Below, piece after piece: positions 36,222-48,259 of a DNA stretch of 64,000 nucleotides (position 1 is its first letter; each line of letters begins with the position of its first letter). Source of the DNA: Drosophila persimilis (Eukaryota > Arthropoda > Insecta > Diptera > Drosophilidae); NCBI RefSeq assembly GCF_003286085.1, contig NW_020825288.1, positions 22,692,001 to 22,756,000 on the forward strand, in the 5' to 3' direction. The translations under genes and the position numbers were made by a program. The notes beneath the pieces were generated by a model. That model was not told the DNA's origin. It saw nothing but the letters and a program-made list of their open reading frames with translations, and ran no database searches.

Positions 36222-39200
36222 TTATTTGCGGCGGGAGCGTGTCGCTCTCTTGGGCGCCTCGTCGTTGCTGGTGGCGGAATCTGCCACTGGGAGAGTGGCC
36301 TCGAAGTGCACCTTCTTGGCACGGCCGCTGCGTGCCGTCGAGGCTGAGGGGGCAGCGGCTTCCGCCGACGGAACGGGCTGCATTGCCTCTGGCTCGACAA
36401 TTGGGACTGCCTTGGCAGCTCGTCCGCGTCCACGGGCGGCTGGTTTTTTGGCGGACACAGCCACCACGGGCTGCTCTGCAGACTCCTCGTCAGAAATGAT
36501 CACCGCTGGTGTCTTAGCACGGGCTCCGCCACGTGCTTTCTTGGTGGCCGGCTGGTCCTCTGAATCTGGCTCAGTCTCGACCTTGGCTTTGCGTGCGTTG
36601 CCTGCTCGTGCCGCATGCTTGGTGGGCGCTGCAGAATCTGCTTCAGCCTCATCCTCGGCCTTGCGCCGGGTGCCACGTCCTTTGACTGCGGCGACCGTTG
36701 CTACCTCTGTTTCCTCGGCCACCTTCTTCGCTGCAGGCGCTTCCTCGTGCGGCTCCTCAGTGCCGGCCTTTCCCCTGCGTCGCCTGGGCGTGGCTGGTCT
36801 GGGCGTGGTGTCCACAATCAGCTCCAGGGCCTTGACCGTCGGATTCCTTTGGCGCCGGCTGCGGGACGGGGTCGGCTTGTCATCGTCGGGGGCTTCTGTG
36901 TAGTTCTTGCGCGGCAGATTTCGTCCCTCACGTCTCTGCGAAGTTGTGGGGTCCGGCAAGGTCACCGTGGCCATCTCTGGAGTGGCTGGGGTAGCTCTGA
37001 CTGCCTCTTCGATCGGTGGCCCCTTCTGAGAGGGTGTTGGCGTGGTGGGATGCACCTCCATCTCGAGCGTCTTGGCAGCTGCTGCCTTGCCGCTGGTCAC
37101 CGGCTTTCGGTTACGCCGTGATCCAGAGCTGGGCTTGTCATCGTCGGGAACTTCTGTGTAGTTCTTCCGTGGAAGATTGCGTCCCTCGCGTCGACGCGGC
37201 GTCAGTTCATCCTCGGTGTGGGAGGGCGAGGGGTATACCCCATCGTTGGGCTTCTCTGCGGAGGCCAAAGTGGTGGCAGTAACGGTGGCTGACAACTCTG
37301 TGGTCACATCCTGCACATTTTTCTGTGCATCGATACCTTCAGCTTGGGCGGAAGCTTTGCGTCCTCTTCGTGCCGTTGTCTTTTTGGCTTGGGGTGTCCC
37401 CTCGTCGACACTCGTCGATGGCTTCCGGAGAGCTCGCGTTGGCTGCTTCTTCTCTGCTGTATCCACATCCACGCTTGGTTTGCGACCGCGTCGCGTTGGC
37501 TTTACCGTTGATGCTTCCTGGATCTCGGGAAGAGGAGTCTCCAGTGGTGGGCCCTCTCCGCTGTGACGCTTTGATTTGGGCTCCACCTGGTCGGCCGTGC
37601 CCTCCTCCACGGTCGCCTTGCGTCCGCGCCGCCGAGAGCTGGCAGCCTCGACATGCTCCACTGGGACATCCGTCGTCTCGGCTGTGGCTTTGCGTCCGCG
37701 TCGCCGTGCCTTGGGCTCCTCCTCGTCCAGCAGCAGCTTCTTTGGCTCTGGCTCTCGCTCGATTTCCTCAGCGATCTCCTCCAGATGATGGTCCACGGGC
37801 TTCATTAAGGCTGATTCTTTCTCTGGTGTTGGATCTGCTTTCTGTCCTCGGCGCCTGGGATGCTCGGGCACCTCCGGAGCTGCCACCTCCACATCCATGG
37901 AAGGTTTGCGTCCACGTCGCTTGGGTCTATCTGCCTGGGCATCTGGCTGGCCCTCTTTAGCCGGCTGCTGACTGGCCTCCTCGGTTTTTACAAGCTCTGA
38001 GGACTTGCGGGCTCGTTTCAGGGTCTTCTTTGGTTCATCCAGAGCTGGTGGATCTTCTATGATGGCTGCCAGATGCTCCTGGGTTTTGGGGATGTGTGGA
38101 TCATCCTTTGTGGCCTCCTTCTCTGCTGTTGGAGCTCGTCTGTTTCGCTTTGATGTCTCAGGCATAACCTCCATATGCTCCTCCTGGACCACTTCGGGTG
38201 TTTTGCGAACTCGTTTTGGGAGCTTCTTTGGCGCGGAGTCCACTGTTTGATCTACTTTGACGGCTGCCAGGAGGTTCTGGGCTTTGGCCTTCCGTGCTTG
38301 ATCCTTCTCCGCTGATGGAGGACGTCCGCGTCCACGCTTTGTTGTCGAAGGGAGCAGCTCCTTGGATTCCTCCTGGTTTCGCTTTGGTGGATCCATTTGT
38401 TTAACATGTTCGGAAGGCATGTTGTCCTCTGTGATGGGATTCAGAATCTCCTCCGTCTTCGGCTGTGCTTCGTTGTCCTTTGCCTCCTCTGATGATTGCT
38501 TGGACGGCTTTCGTCCCCGTCTCGTGTTCGTGATGACTTCCTTTTCCTCGAGGATTGGCTGTACCTCGGCGGACGGTTTGCGGCCCCGCCGCCTTGGCCT
38601 CTCCAATTCGCTGGCCTCTGCAGTTCTCTCCACGGACGAGCCCTTTCTGGCTCTTTTGGCGGCTGGCTGAATCTCCTTAGCGGGCGGCTGCCCGTCATTG
38701 CGTGCCAGTCTTGTTACCTTCCTCGCCTCCTGCTTGACTGCTTCTTCTGCAGCCACCTCTGGCTCTTGCTTTTCCCTGTTTTCTGCATCCTTCTCTTCTT
38801 CAACATTTTTCAAGGTGTTTTCTTCAAGCGCTTGATTCCCGTTTTCAGAATTCGGCTTTTCGAGCGGCTTTTCCGTAGCTAGCGTATTCCTTCTGTCTCG
38901 TTCAGACTCAGCTGCGATATCCTGTTCTTCATCCAGAGCGGATCCAAGTGTTTGTGTCTCGGATACGGAGGCACCTGTCGTTTCAGTTGGGGCCGGAGTA
39001 AGCTCGAGTGCGGCCTCTCTTGGTGTATCTTCAGGGGCGGTTGCGGCTGCAACTTCATCTTCCTTTGCAGAACCAGTAGTATATGATTTAACAGACATGG
39101 CTTTGGGCTCCACAACCCCAGCGGGCGCACCCGAAGACGAAGGTTTCTCTGCTTCAGGGGCTTCTGTTGCGGCTTCCACTGTGGCTGCTGTAGTTTCTGT

Positions 39201-42200
39201 TGGTACTTTCTCCTGCGGATCGTGGCTCGAATTTGAGTCGCTCAACTCAATCACATCATCATCCATTTGGACCTTAGAGGGGAACACTTTGGTGGTGGTT
39301 TCCCTTCTATTCACGTGCAGATCCACAGGATCGACTTGTTCTTCCAGCATGTCCATGGCCTCATCGCAATCCTCATCGTCATCTTCGTCGTCATCTTGGC
39401 TGGAAGTTTCTTCTTTCGGGGACGACACTGACTGACTATCGTCTGATATTATTTGGATCTCGTCGTTCGCACTTTGACCTGTACTTGCAGATGGTTTGTT
39501 TGCAGCATTCAAGCCGATTATCGACTGATTTGTGGGGGTCTCATCGACTACTTCTTCAGACTCTGATGTTGAGGAAACTGATTGTATTTCCTCGGTGGAT
39601 AAAGGTGTGCTTTCATCATCGATGCAGATCGGTGCATTGGGAGCAGGTTCCTTAGTAGAGTCTGATCGAATCTCTACTGATACCTGTCCTTTGTCTGGTG
39701 ATGATTGAGAGAGTTCTCCCAATGGCTCCTGAACTGCCAGTGGAGCGGGCTCTTCCTGAACGCTTGAAGTCGGAGCATTGGGAACAGATCCCCTAGAATG
39801 TTCGGAGCGAGTTTGTGCGGATTCCTCTGCTTTTTCTGGTCCAGGAACCTCGACTACAGGTGATGGGGTGCTTTCCTCAGCGATGGAACTTTGGGCACTA
39901 AGAGAAGGTTCCTTAGTAGATTCAAAAATAATCTCTGATGTTTCTTTCTGTGCTGATGATTGGGGCAGTTCCTTTGATTCCCCTAATGCCTTCTCGTCTG
40001 CAAGAGAAGGGGTGCCTTCCTCAACGATAGAAGTTGGAGCACTGGGAACAGGAACTTCAGAACTTTCAGTCTGTGCGGATTCCTCTTCCTTTTCAGGCAA
40101 TGGATTCTTAACAGGATGAACTGCAGGTGGTGGGGTGACAGATCCCTCAGCGATAGAACATGGGTCACTAAGAGCAGGTTCCTTAGTAGATCGCAAAACA
40201 ATCTCTGATGTTTCCTCTTCTTTTCCTGGGGTTGATTGAGGCAGTTCTTTCGCTGCATCTACAGGCGCCTCAACTGAAGGGGATGGACCTCTTTGCTCAG
40301 CTTCAGGTCCGGTTTCTGTTTCAGTTTCATGTTGAATATTCCGTTCTGGTGTTGAGATAATCGCTTCGACTTTATGTTCATTCGGAGTTGCTTCCGAAAC
40401 TTTCTCAGAAGTTGAATCCTCTGGAGAAGCAGCCGCTTCGTTGGTTGTGCAAGTCTCGGGGATGACTTCCGCCTCAGATGTGGACTTCATTTCAATTTCT
40501 TTGGGTAACTCAATGGCTGTGGCTGTTGGCGTTGCTTTAGGGTCTACAGCTGAGACGTCAGCAGTGATCTCATCCTCCGTCGTGTGGCCAGAAAGTGACT
40601 GATCGATGTCGGCTTCGTGCGTTTCTGCATTGCTCGAGGCATCCCCTGGAATGACTTTGTCGTCGTTAGTCGATTTCCTCTGGACTGAAGTCTGTTCCGA
40701 GGGCAATGTCTCCGCTTCGTGGGCGAGTTCTTCATCAACTGCTTTAAGGAGTTCATCGCTTGGGGATTTGCGACCATCTGAGGTGGCCACCACATCTTCA
40801 AAAGTGTTGGAGTCATCTAATTGGATGACCTCTTCGTCATTTCCGTTCTCTCTGGCAGGTTCCTTCGTTGGGGATTTCTCGACTTCCTTTGCGACCTCCG
40901 GGATGAACTCATCCTTCGTTAACTCCATGTCTGTTGACTCCTCCAGAAGGAAAGCCTCTTCAGGTTTCCCGATAACAGATTTGTCGCTGGGAGACGTTTT
41001 CTCGGCAGCTTCCGAGGCCGATGTTTCCGCATCCTGGCCATTGCTCCGTTGACCTTCACTTGGACTCTCGTTTTGGGTTGTGTCTTCTGGCTTTGCATCT
41101 TGTTGAATGGCATCCTCTTTATCCTTTCCATCTGCAGGTTCTTCGGCTGGAGATGCTTCAGGTTCTGGCATTTCCTCGACGGTGGAAACATCTTCAAGTC
41201 GGTTTGAGGCATCCAATTGAATCACCTCATCTTCAGCTAGATCCCCGGCAGTTGATTCATCCAGATTATTTGTTTCCTTTGCTGTGTCGATTGCGGATTT
41301 CGTGCTGCCATCCTGCCCTCCAGCTGCAGGTTTCTCGTTTGCCTCCGCATCGCTAGGCACGTCCAGTGGGGACGCGTCCTCTTTCTGGTTTCGGCTGGGC
41401 AGCTCTTCCACTTTGGGACCATTGGTCTGCTGATCCTCAGGTCGAATTTCATCTAGCGTGGTTTCCAATGCAATGGAATCGTCTTGAATCTCTTCAATTA
41501 AAGAGTCCTCTGGCACCTCTTCGATAAAAGATTCCTCTGGCAAGTCGTCAACTAAAGATTCCTCTGGCGCCTCTTCAATCAACGATTCTTCTTGCACCTC
41601 TTCGACTAAAGATTCCTCTAGCACCTCTTTTATCAACGATTCCTCTGGCTCCTCTTCAATCAAAGATTCTTCTGGGTCCTCTTTAATCAAAGATTCCTCT
41701 GGCACCTCTTCGATTAAAGATTCTTCTGGCACCTCTTTAATCAACGATTCTTGTGGCGCCTCTTTAATCAACGATTCCTCTGGCTCCTCTTCAATCAAAG
41801 ACTCTTGTGGCACCTCTTCAATCAAAGACTCTTCTGGTAACTTTTCAATCAAAGATTTCTCTGGCACATTTTTAATCAACGATTCCTCTGGCACCTCATC
41901 AATCAAAGATCCCTCTGGCTCCTCTTCAATCAAAGATTCCTCTGGCACATCTTTAATCAACGATTCCTCTGGCACCTCTTCAATCAAAGATCCCTCTGGC
42001 TCCTCTTCAATCAAAGATTCCTCTGGCACATCTTTAATCAACGATTCCTCTGGCACCTCTTCAATCAAAGATCCCTCTGGCTCCTCTTCAATCAAAGATT
42101 CCTCTGGCACATCTTTAATCAACGATTCCTCTGGCACCTCTTCAATCAATGATTCCTCTGGCTCCTCTTCAATCAAAGATTCTTCTGGCACCTGTTTAAT

Positions 42201-45200
42201 CAACGATTCCTCTGGCACCTCTTTAATCAAAGATTCCTCTGGCACTTCTTCAATCAAAGACTCTTCTGGTAACTTTTCAATCAAAGATTTTTCTGGCACC
42301 ACATCAGCTTCTTGCGGTGGATCGATGATGGACGTGGACTCTTGGTCAACAGTTTCTAAAATGCTGAATGCATCCAATTGAATTGCCCCATCTTCAGGTG
42401 GTGTCTCAGCTTCCTTTGGACTCTCAGCTCTGCTGATGTCTTGTGTCACGTCCACTACATTTGAGTCCACTTCCAGACTATGGGCTTCTTTTGCTGGTTC
42501 ACTTGCTGACTCTGTAGCAGGAGACGCTTCGCTTTGTTGTTCCCCAGCAGGCTTGGGCGCACTGGAAGCTTCCAATTCTTTGTGTTCGGGTTCGTCTGTG
42601 CTTGTAGCCGTCTCATGGGATAGTGTCTGTGGATCTTCGAAGTCAATTGTATCTTGAACAGCGTTTACAACAGCCGACAGTCCCAGGATATCCTCTACCT
42701 CAGATCCTTCTTCGACCAAAGATACATCGGTTGGCGTTTCCTTTGCTTCTGGCATTTGCTCAATGATATCCAAACTATTCTCAACTGATGGAGTATCTTC
42801 CTTTTCCTTTGGAGCTGGATATTCTTCACAACTCTCCTTCTCCTCCTCATCTATGTCTCGGACTGCACTCTCTGGGGCCTCCTTGATTGGTGACCTCTCT
42901 TCCACAGGCTTCCTTTCAGTGCCCTTGTCTGTGATGCTTTCTTCTGGCAGCTCTTTGGGTGCCGATTCAACTTCAACCTCAGACTTTTCGGCTGCGCTTT
43001 CCTCTGGCAACTCCTTGGAGGACGATGCTTCCACTTCTGATACGAGTATTTCCGGTTTGGCAGCTGTGACTGGGCTTGAGACGTTCAGCTCAATGGCCGA
43101 ATATTCGATTGTAGAGTCCAGAGGATAAGTCTCGGACTCGGTAATCGTAGCCTCCACGACAGAGGAGACATCCGTTTCTTTAGCCTGCGGTGCTTTGGTG
43201 TCTTCGCTTAAGTCCAGTTCAATTATCATTGAAGAGTCGTTGGACATGGTGTTGCCTTTGGTGGCATTGATGCTGCTTTCAGTCGTGATGTCTTGTACTT
43301 CGATCAACGAAATCTCATCGACTAAAGAATCGACGGCTTCTATGGATTCCTCGACGGATATAGGTATATCTTTGCCATTTGTATTAGTTGGGTCTGTGGC
43401 AGCGTGTTTGTTGGGCGATGTCACAGCAGATTCTTCCACCTTCTTGTGGGGAATGTCTTTTTCTGCGATTGTCTCCTCATCATCGCTGAACACCAAGGGT
43501 TCGCTCAGACCCACGATTGAGTCAGTGTCGGAACGATCGTCACTCGGGATCGGTTCAGATGGCGGACGGACGGTCTGAGCCTTGGTCTCCTCCACGGTCA
43601 CGTCGCCCGATTCAACACCAGAGACTGACACTACCAGAGGGTCGGAGAACATCGAATCCGAGGTCTGATCCAGCAGCTGGATGCCGCTTATGTCGTTGAC
43701 GCTTGGCGAGGTGTCCCTGGACGCCCCTCTCTCCTCAGTCAGTGTGCTGAGGTTTAGGTCCGCCCTGATGGCAGCTTTGTAGGTGGTGCTGGTCGTCGCA
43801 GTCTTCCTGTAAGTCGTGGCAGCACTCAAGTTCATCAGGTCCTCCGACGAGACCGATTCGTTTCGCTTGGAGGCAGCCAGGGGATCGGCGTCAGTGGCTG
43901 TGCTGATGGAAGTCACATTTATTTCGAATTCACTGTCGTGCGCATGGACAGCGGACGTGCTGGGTACATCGTGGAAGATATTGTCCAGGGGCAGAGTGTG
44001 CCTTCCAACGCTCAAATTGCAACTTATCAGCACCGAGTCGCTGGTGTAATCCTTGCGCGAATGTAGCACCGCACTGGCCGGCTCATTGGGGACCATGATG
44101 TTCTTGGCACTGGGTGTCTTCAAAATACGGTCGAGGTCCCTGCCTTCTGGCTCTTCCGCTGGTGCTCTGTGCCTGCTCCTTCGCGGCGTGTCCGAGACGC
44201 TGTCAGAGCGCTCCAGCAGCTCCTCAATGTTGCCCAGAATGGGCGAGGCAGGCATCTTGGGGGTCTGCATCAGTTCCCGCAAGCCCTTGTACAACGGCGT
44301 GCTGCAGCTCTTGGGCGTCTTTAGCATATCCCTCAGGCCATGATAGTCCACATTGTCGGGCTCATCTGTGGCCAGTTCCGTGCCGTAATCCTCGTCTTCA
44401 GCGGCCGCTTTTTCTTTTTCTGTAACAAAGCAAACACTTGAGATATATTTAATCCCAAGGACGTGTCTAATTATCAGCCTACCATCTGCCGGAGCAGCTT
44501 CCTCCACAATGACGCCCATGTCGCCGACGGATTCATCGACTAAATTGGTTCGCTTGGGCGTGTTTAGCAGGCGCTTCGACTGCCGCGTTGGCGTGCCCAT
44601 CTCCTCTGTCAGACGACGCTTTCGCGTGGGCGTGGCCAGGGCCTGTGTATCGGCCGCAGAGCAAGAGGCGCGTCGCGTGCATTGGCCGATTACATTCTGG
44701 CCGCTATTGACCTCGACAGAGGCTCGGCGAGTGCTGCGTCGCGGAGTGGTGGCCAAAGTCCTCTGGTCAGCGGAGAGGCGCCGCGAACTCCTTCGAGGCA
44801 GGGGTGTCTGTAAAGCTGGAGCTTCTTTCTCCACTTCCATAGCCGGCTTCTCAACTGTTGACGCTTTTACAAGGGAAGTTTTGTCCTCTTCAATCGTCTC
44901 CAGACTCTCCAGTTGGTCCTTTTGTGATGCTTCTAAAATCAAGGCTTGTTGAGGGCCATTCATTCTGAAATGCAATTCATGTCTTACCTTCTGCATTGGC
45001 TTTCGGATCTGTGGGGAGCTCCTCGCAAATGCTGTCGTCAATCAAAACCGCACCTGAAGGAAAAAAGGGTTTATGCTGTACGAACTGGACTCGATTCAAA
45101 GATTCCTTTTCCCCACTTACCCTCGACGATTTTCTCGGGCAAATCTACGTGAATCTCTTCACATATGCTATCCTCGATAATGGGAATCTCATCTACTGCA

Positions 45201-47429
45201 TCTACTGGTGGCTCTTCAGTGGCTACCGCTGTTTTGAGACTCTTTAAACTGTCTTCTATGACCTCCTGGGTGGCTTTAGTGCTGCCCATTTCTCCGGCCA
45301 TTAAAGAAGCAAAAGCCTCGACTGTTGATCCCGCTCTGCTTGGCTCTCCTCCGCTTTCATCATCATCATCCTTGATGGTAAACGTGCGGCTCAGATCATC
45401 CCCAGAGTCGTCCAGCTTCTCCGGGGTGGAGCATTTGCTTTTGGATATATTTAATTCCTTCCCCACGCTTCCGCTCGTTTGTGGTGTCAATGGGGCGATG
45501 GACGAGGCTGGCTTGGGTGATCCATGCCTGGGTGACCCGATCCTAGGCGACCCTAGCTTGGGGGAACCATCCCTGGGAGAGTTGCTGAGGGAGCGTCGAG
45601 CCTTGGACACCAACTTGTTGCTCATTTCCACATTGGGACTGCGCCTGGCCCCAGCCAGGGACTGCCTCATCTGGGACAGTTTGTTCTCCCGGGGACTGGC
45701 AAAGAACAGAGATGGTCGCTTGCGAGGCGAGGTCCTGGGTGTCTTGGCCTTCTCCTGATCGGCCGCTCGTTGGGCAGCGGTTCGTTTCAGTGGATGGAAA
45801 GGCAGACGAGTCGGTGTGGTGAGGCACTGACGACGCGCCTGCAGCAGAGATGGTCGTTTCGGCGCGGCCACAGGCGTGGTTGGCTCTGCTCGATTGGCAG
45901 CAATCTGCTTTTTGGTACTCGTCAGCAGAGCCCGTTTCATCAGGGACTGTGGCGTTCGCTTGGGGGTCGCCGCAGCCGCCAGTCTCTTGGGTGTCTTGGC
46001 CACTTGGTGCGACGGAGCTGGAGCTGGAGATGGCGGCGTGTCCGCTTGGGTTATGTCTATGACGAGCGGCGAGGCACCTGACGATTCGTCGGCGCTGTCG
46101 GACACAATGATGGGCGTATGCTTGAGCGTGGGACGCAGCTTTTGTGGTGTTGTCAGGTCAATGAGATACATGGAGGTCTTCCGCCGGGTCTTCTTCGATG
46201 TGGATGGTGTGCTGAAGTCGAGCAGATCCCGACTGCAGCTGTCCTCATTCAGCTCCGACAGCACGCTCTTTGGCGTGCTGTAGACGCTCTTGGGCGTGGA
46301 GATTGTCGTCACGTTGGGTTTGCGGACACATGTGAAGGACTTCTCCGTCTTGACACCAGTCTCGCGGGGCGAGAACGAGGTGATGACCACATCGGAGAGG
46401 GCACAGAGCTTCAGCAGCTTTTTGTGACTGGCTGGTGGGGTGGCGGTGTTCTCTTTGTTTTGCGTGGCATCCAGAAGATCTACTTTCGGAGTCTGACCAG
46501 CTTCGGCTGCTGGCTCGTCGTCTGCATTTGGCGGAGTCTTGCAGCGTTGGCTTTCGTCTGCCTCCACATGGGCATCGCTTTCATCCCGCGACTCAATCGA
46601 AGTGTTGCCCTCGTCATCCGAATTGATGCAATAGCGAAAGCTGCAAAGAAAACATTGATGATTATAGGGCCAAATTCTAGGACAACCAACATATGTAGGG
46701 AATATGTGTGCACAGACACAGACACAAACGGAAAAAAAACACACACACACAAACACACCCAGAGTGATGAAGGATATTTTAGGGTTGGCCGTCGTCTACC
46801 TGGGTGACTGCCGGCCCTGCCAGACGGCTTCACTTACTTGTGCACGGTCAAACGCTTGTCGATCTGAGGACGGTGGGACTGCAACTGTAAGGCAAACAGA
46901 GGGAAACAAAGGGAAAGTTCGTCTTGAGAAACTGTACTTGGTACTGTATGTGGCCTCTGCAGATACTCCGAATCGACATACCTTCAGGGATGGGCAGGAG
47001 TTGGAAGCCTGCTCAACGGGCGACAGGCGTTCGGGAGTGCGCGGCACATCTTCCGTCTCGGAGATCTTGGGGAACTCCCAAGTGTAGACCTGATTGAGTA
47101 TGGTGATGCGTCCGCCATGTAGCAGCGGCCGCTTGCCATGCAGAACCTTATCGTTCAGATGGACGAGCTCCTTAAGCGATTTGTTGTTGATGGTTACCTG
47201 GGGACAAGCACATGCTGTTGATAGGGCAAATCGATGCACTCCCCCCTCCACTCACCCTGCCGAAGGCGTCGCATTTTATTTCGCAAAGCAGCTCCTCAAC
47301 CTGGGGCCCATCCAGGACCAGGTCACAGCTCAGATACGAACCCACCTGGAAGGTGCGTCCTTTGGCCGCCACAACCACGGGCAAGCCGCTTTCGTCAACA
47401 TACCGCAATTTAGCGCCATCCAAAGACAT
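36222..47429 (-). CDS. Giant FHA-domain chromatin protein, Ki-67-like (3,556 aa)
   Basis: Seven exons on the minus strand (47429-47256, 47197-46982, 46884-46838, 46640-45121, 45053-44988, 44932-44483, 44419-36222) sum to exactly 3,557 codons. The last exon alone is 8.2 kb. Residues 1-115 form an FHA-like fold (TFQVGSYLSCDLVLDG ... HGGRITILNQVYTWEF). Residues 145-650 are basic, rich in SP/TP and KTPKR-type sites. Near 850-920 are GLRDMLKTPK, GLRELMQTPK and DRILKTPS, resembling the FKELFQTP core of Ki-67 repeats. Residues about 1531-1800 are a 9-residue acidic repeat. Residues about 2760-3200 hold about a dozen RRGRKPS/A units like AT-hooks, then two GRNLPRKNYTE units. A KKVHF PP1-docking-like motif lies near 3527. 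No BRCT domains are visible, so MDC1/mu2 is less likely. Probable role: mitotic chromosome or DNA-associated scaffold (inferred). Confidence 0.85.
41485..42300 (-). repeat. 27-bp coding repeat (EESLIEEVP-type), about 30 units
   Basis: In-frame tandem units of 9 residues (E-E-S-L-I-E/K-E/D-V/E-P) run for about 270 residues of the Ki-67-like protein. Part of the array shows an 81-bp higher-order period in which units of type EVP, DVP and EEP(G) alternate. Confidence 0.9.
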
Positions 47430-48259
47430 TTTGCTGGAAATGCTGCGGCCCGGCCGCAAAGTAGGAGTGTGAGTGGCGCAACTTTGGCTTTGGCTTGGGT
47501 GCAAAAAAAAAACCGAAAAGAAGCCGCACGGCGGAGGAGACGAGCGAGACTTAAGCGAGTCGCGAATAAACACCTGGCCTAATAGTTGTTCACAGTAATT
47601 GGTACACTTTTCACACAACAACTATGCTGTTTCCCCCTGCAGTACGATATTTTTAATATCTGACGGAATTTTTTTTTGCAATGGACGCGCGAGTGTGACC
47701 TGCCAATCGGATGCAATTGCGCCAATGTAGGCGTTAAGTTCGAAATTGAGTTCTTTGGGGCTGACAACTCGCTTAAATGTATATTATGCAGGAATAGGTT
47801 TTCCAGTTTTTCATTAACAAACAAAATAAAAGAAAAGCTACGTTTGCGGATTTTAGCTGTTTGTGAGTAGCTTCATGACATAACTACACTTAACAATTAA
47901 ATAACAAGAAATAGTCGAGAATTTCACGAGTTGCATATGCCAATCTGGTCATACTAATAATTGATATCGAAATAATAAAAAAAAACAATTTGGACGAGAG
48001 CCGATGTATGAGCGTACTATGGTCGTTGGCAGTCATATAGAAACATAACTCATCATTCGTATAAAATTAGCTAGTAACATTAGACGGAATACCAAAAAAG
48101 AGGAATATGTATAATAGAACATAAATTTGTCAGTATATTTACGGTATATTTTGGTATATTTCGAAAGGTCGATATATTCTATCGATAAATGTGATCCCAA
48201 TAGCCGGAATAAAACAAAAAAGAATTGATAAAGAAATATTAGAAGAATCTACGAACAAA
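47430..48259. other. Divergent promoter region between the Ki-67-like gene and CSN5
   Basis: 830 bp separate the two start codons. The reverse strand carries GGTCACACT (47692-47700), a motif-1-type element suited to the Ki-67-like gene. The CSN5 side carries a DRE. The middle is AT-rich. Confidence 0.5.
48180..48187 (+). promoter_or_regulatory. DRE (TATCGATA) upstream of CSN5
   Basis: An exact palindromic DRE octamer, the DREF/BEAF-32 site of fly housekeeping promoters, lies 72 bp before the CSN5 start codon. Confidence 0.7.

Noticed and set aside
36222-47429. Naming the giant FHA protein mu2 (fly MDC1)
   Set aside because: mu2 has C-terminal tandem BRCT domains, which I cannot see here, and as I recall it maps to a different arm (3L).
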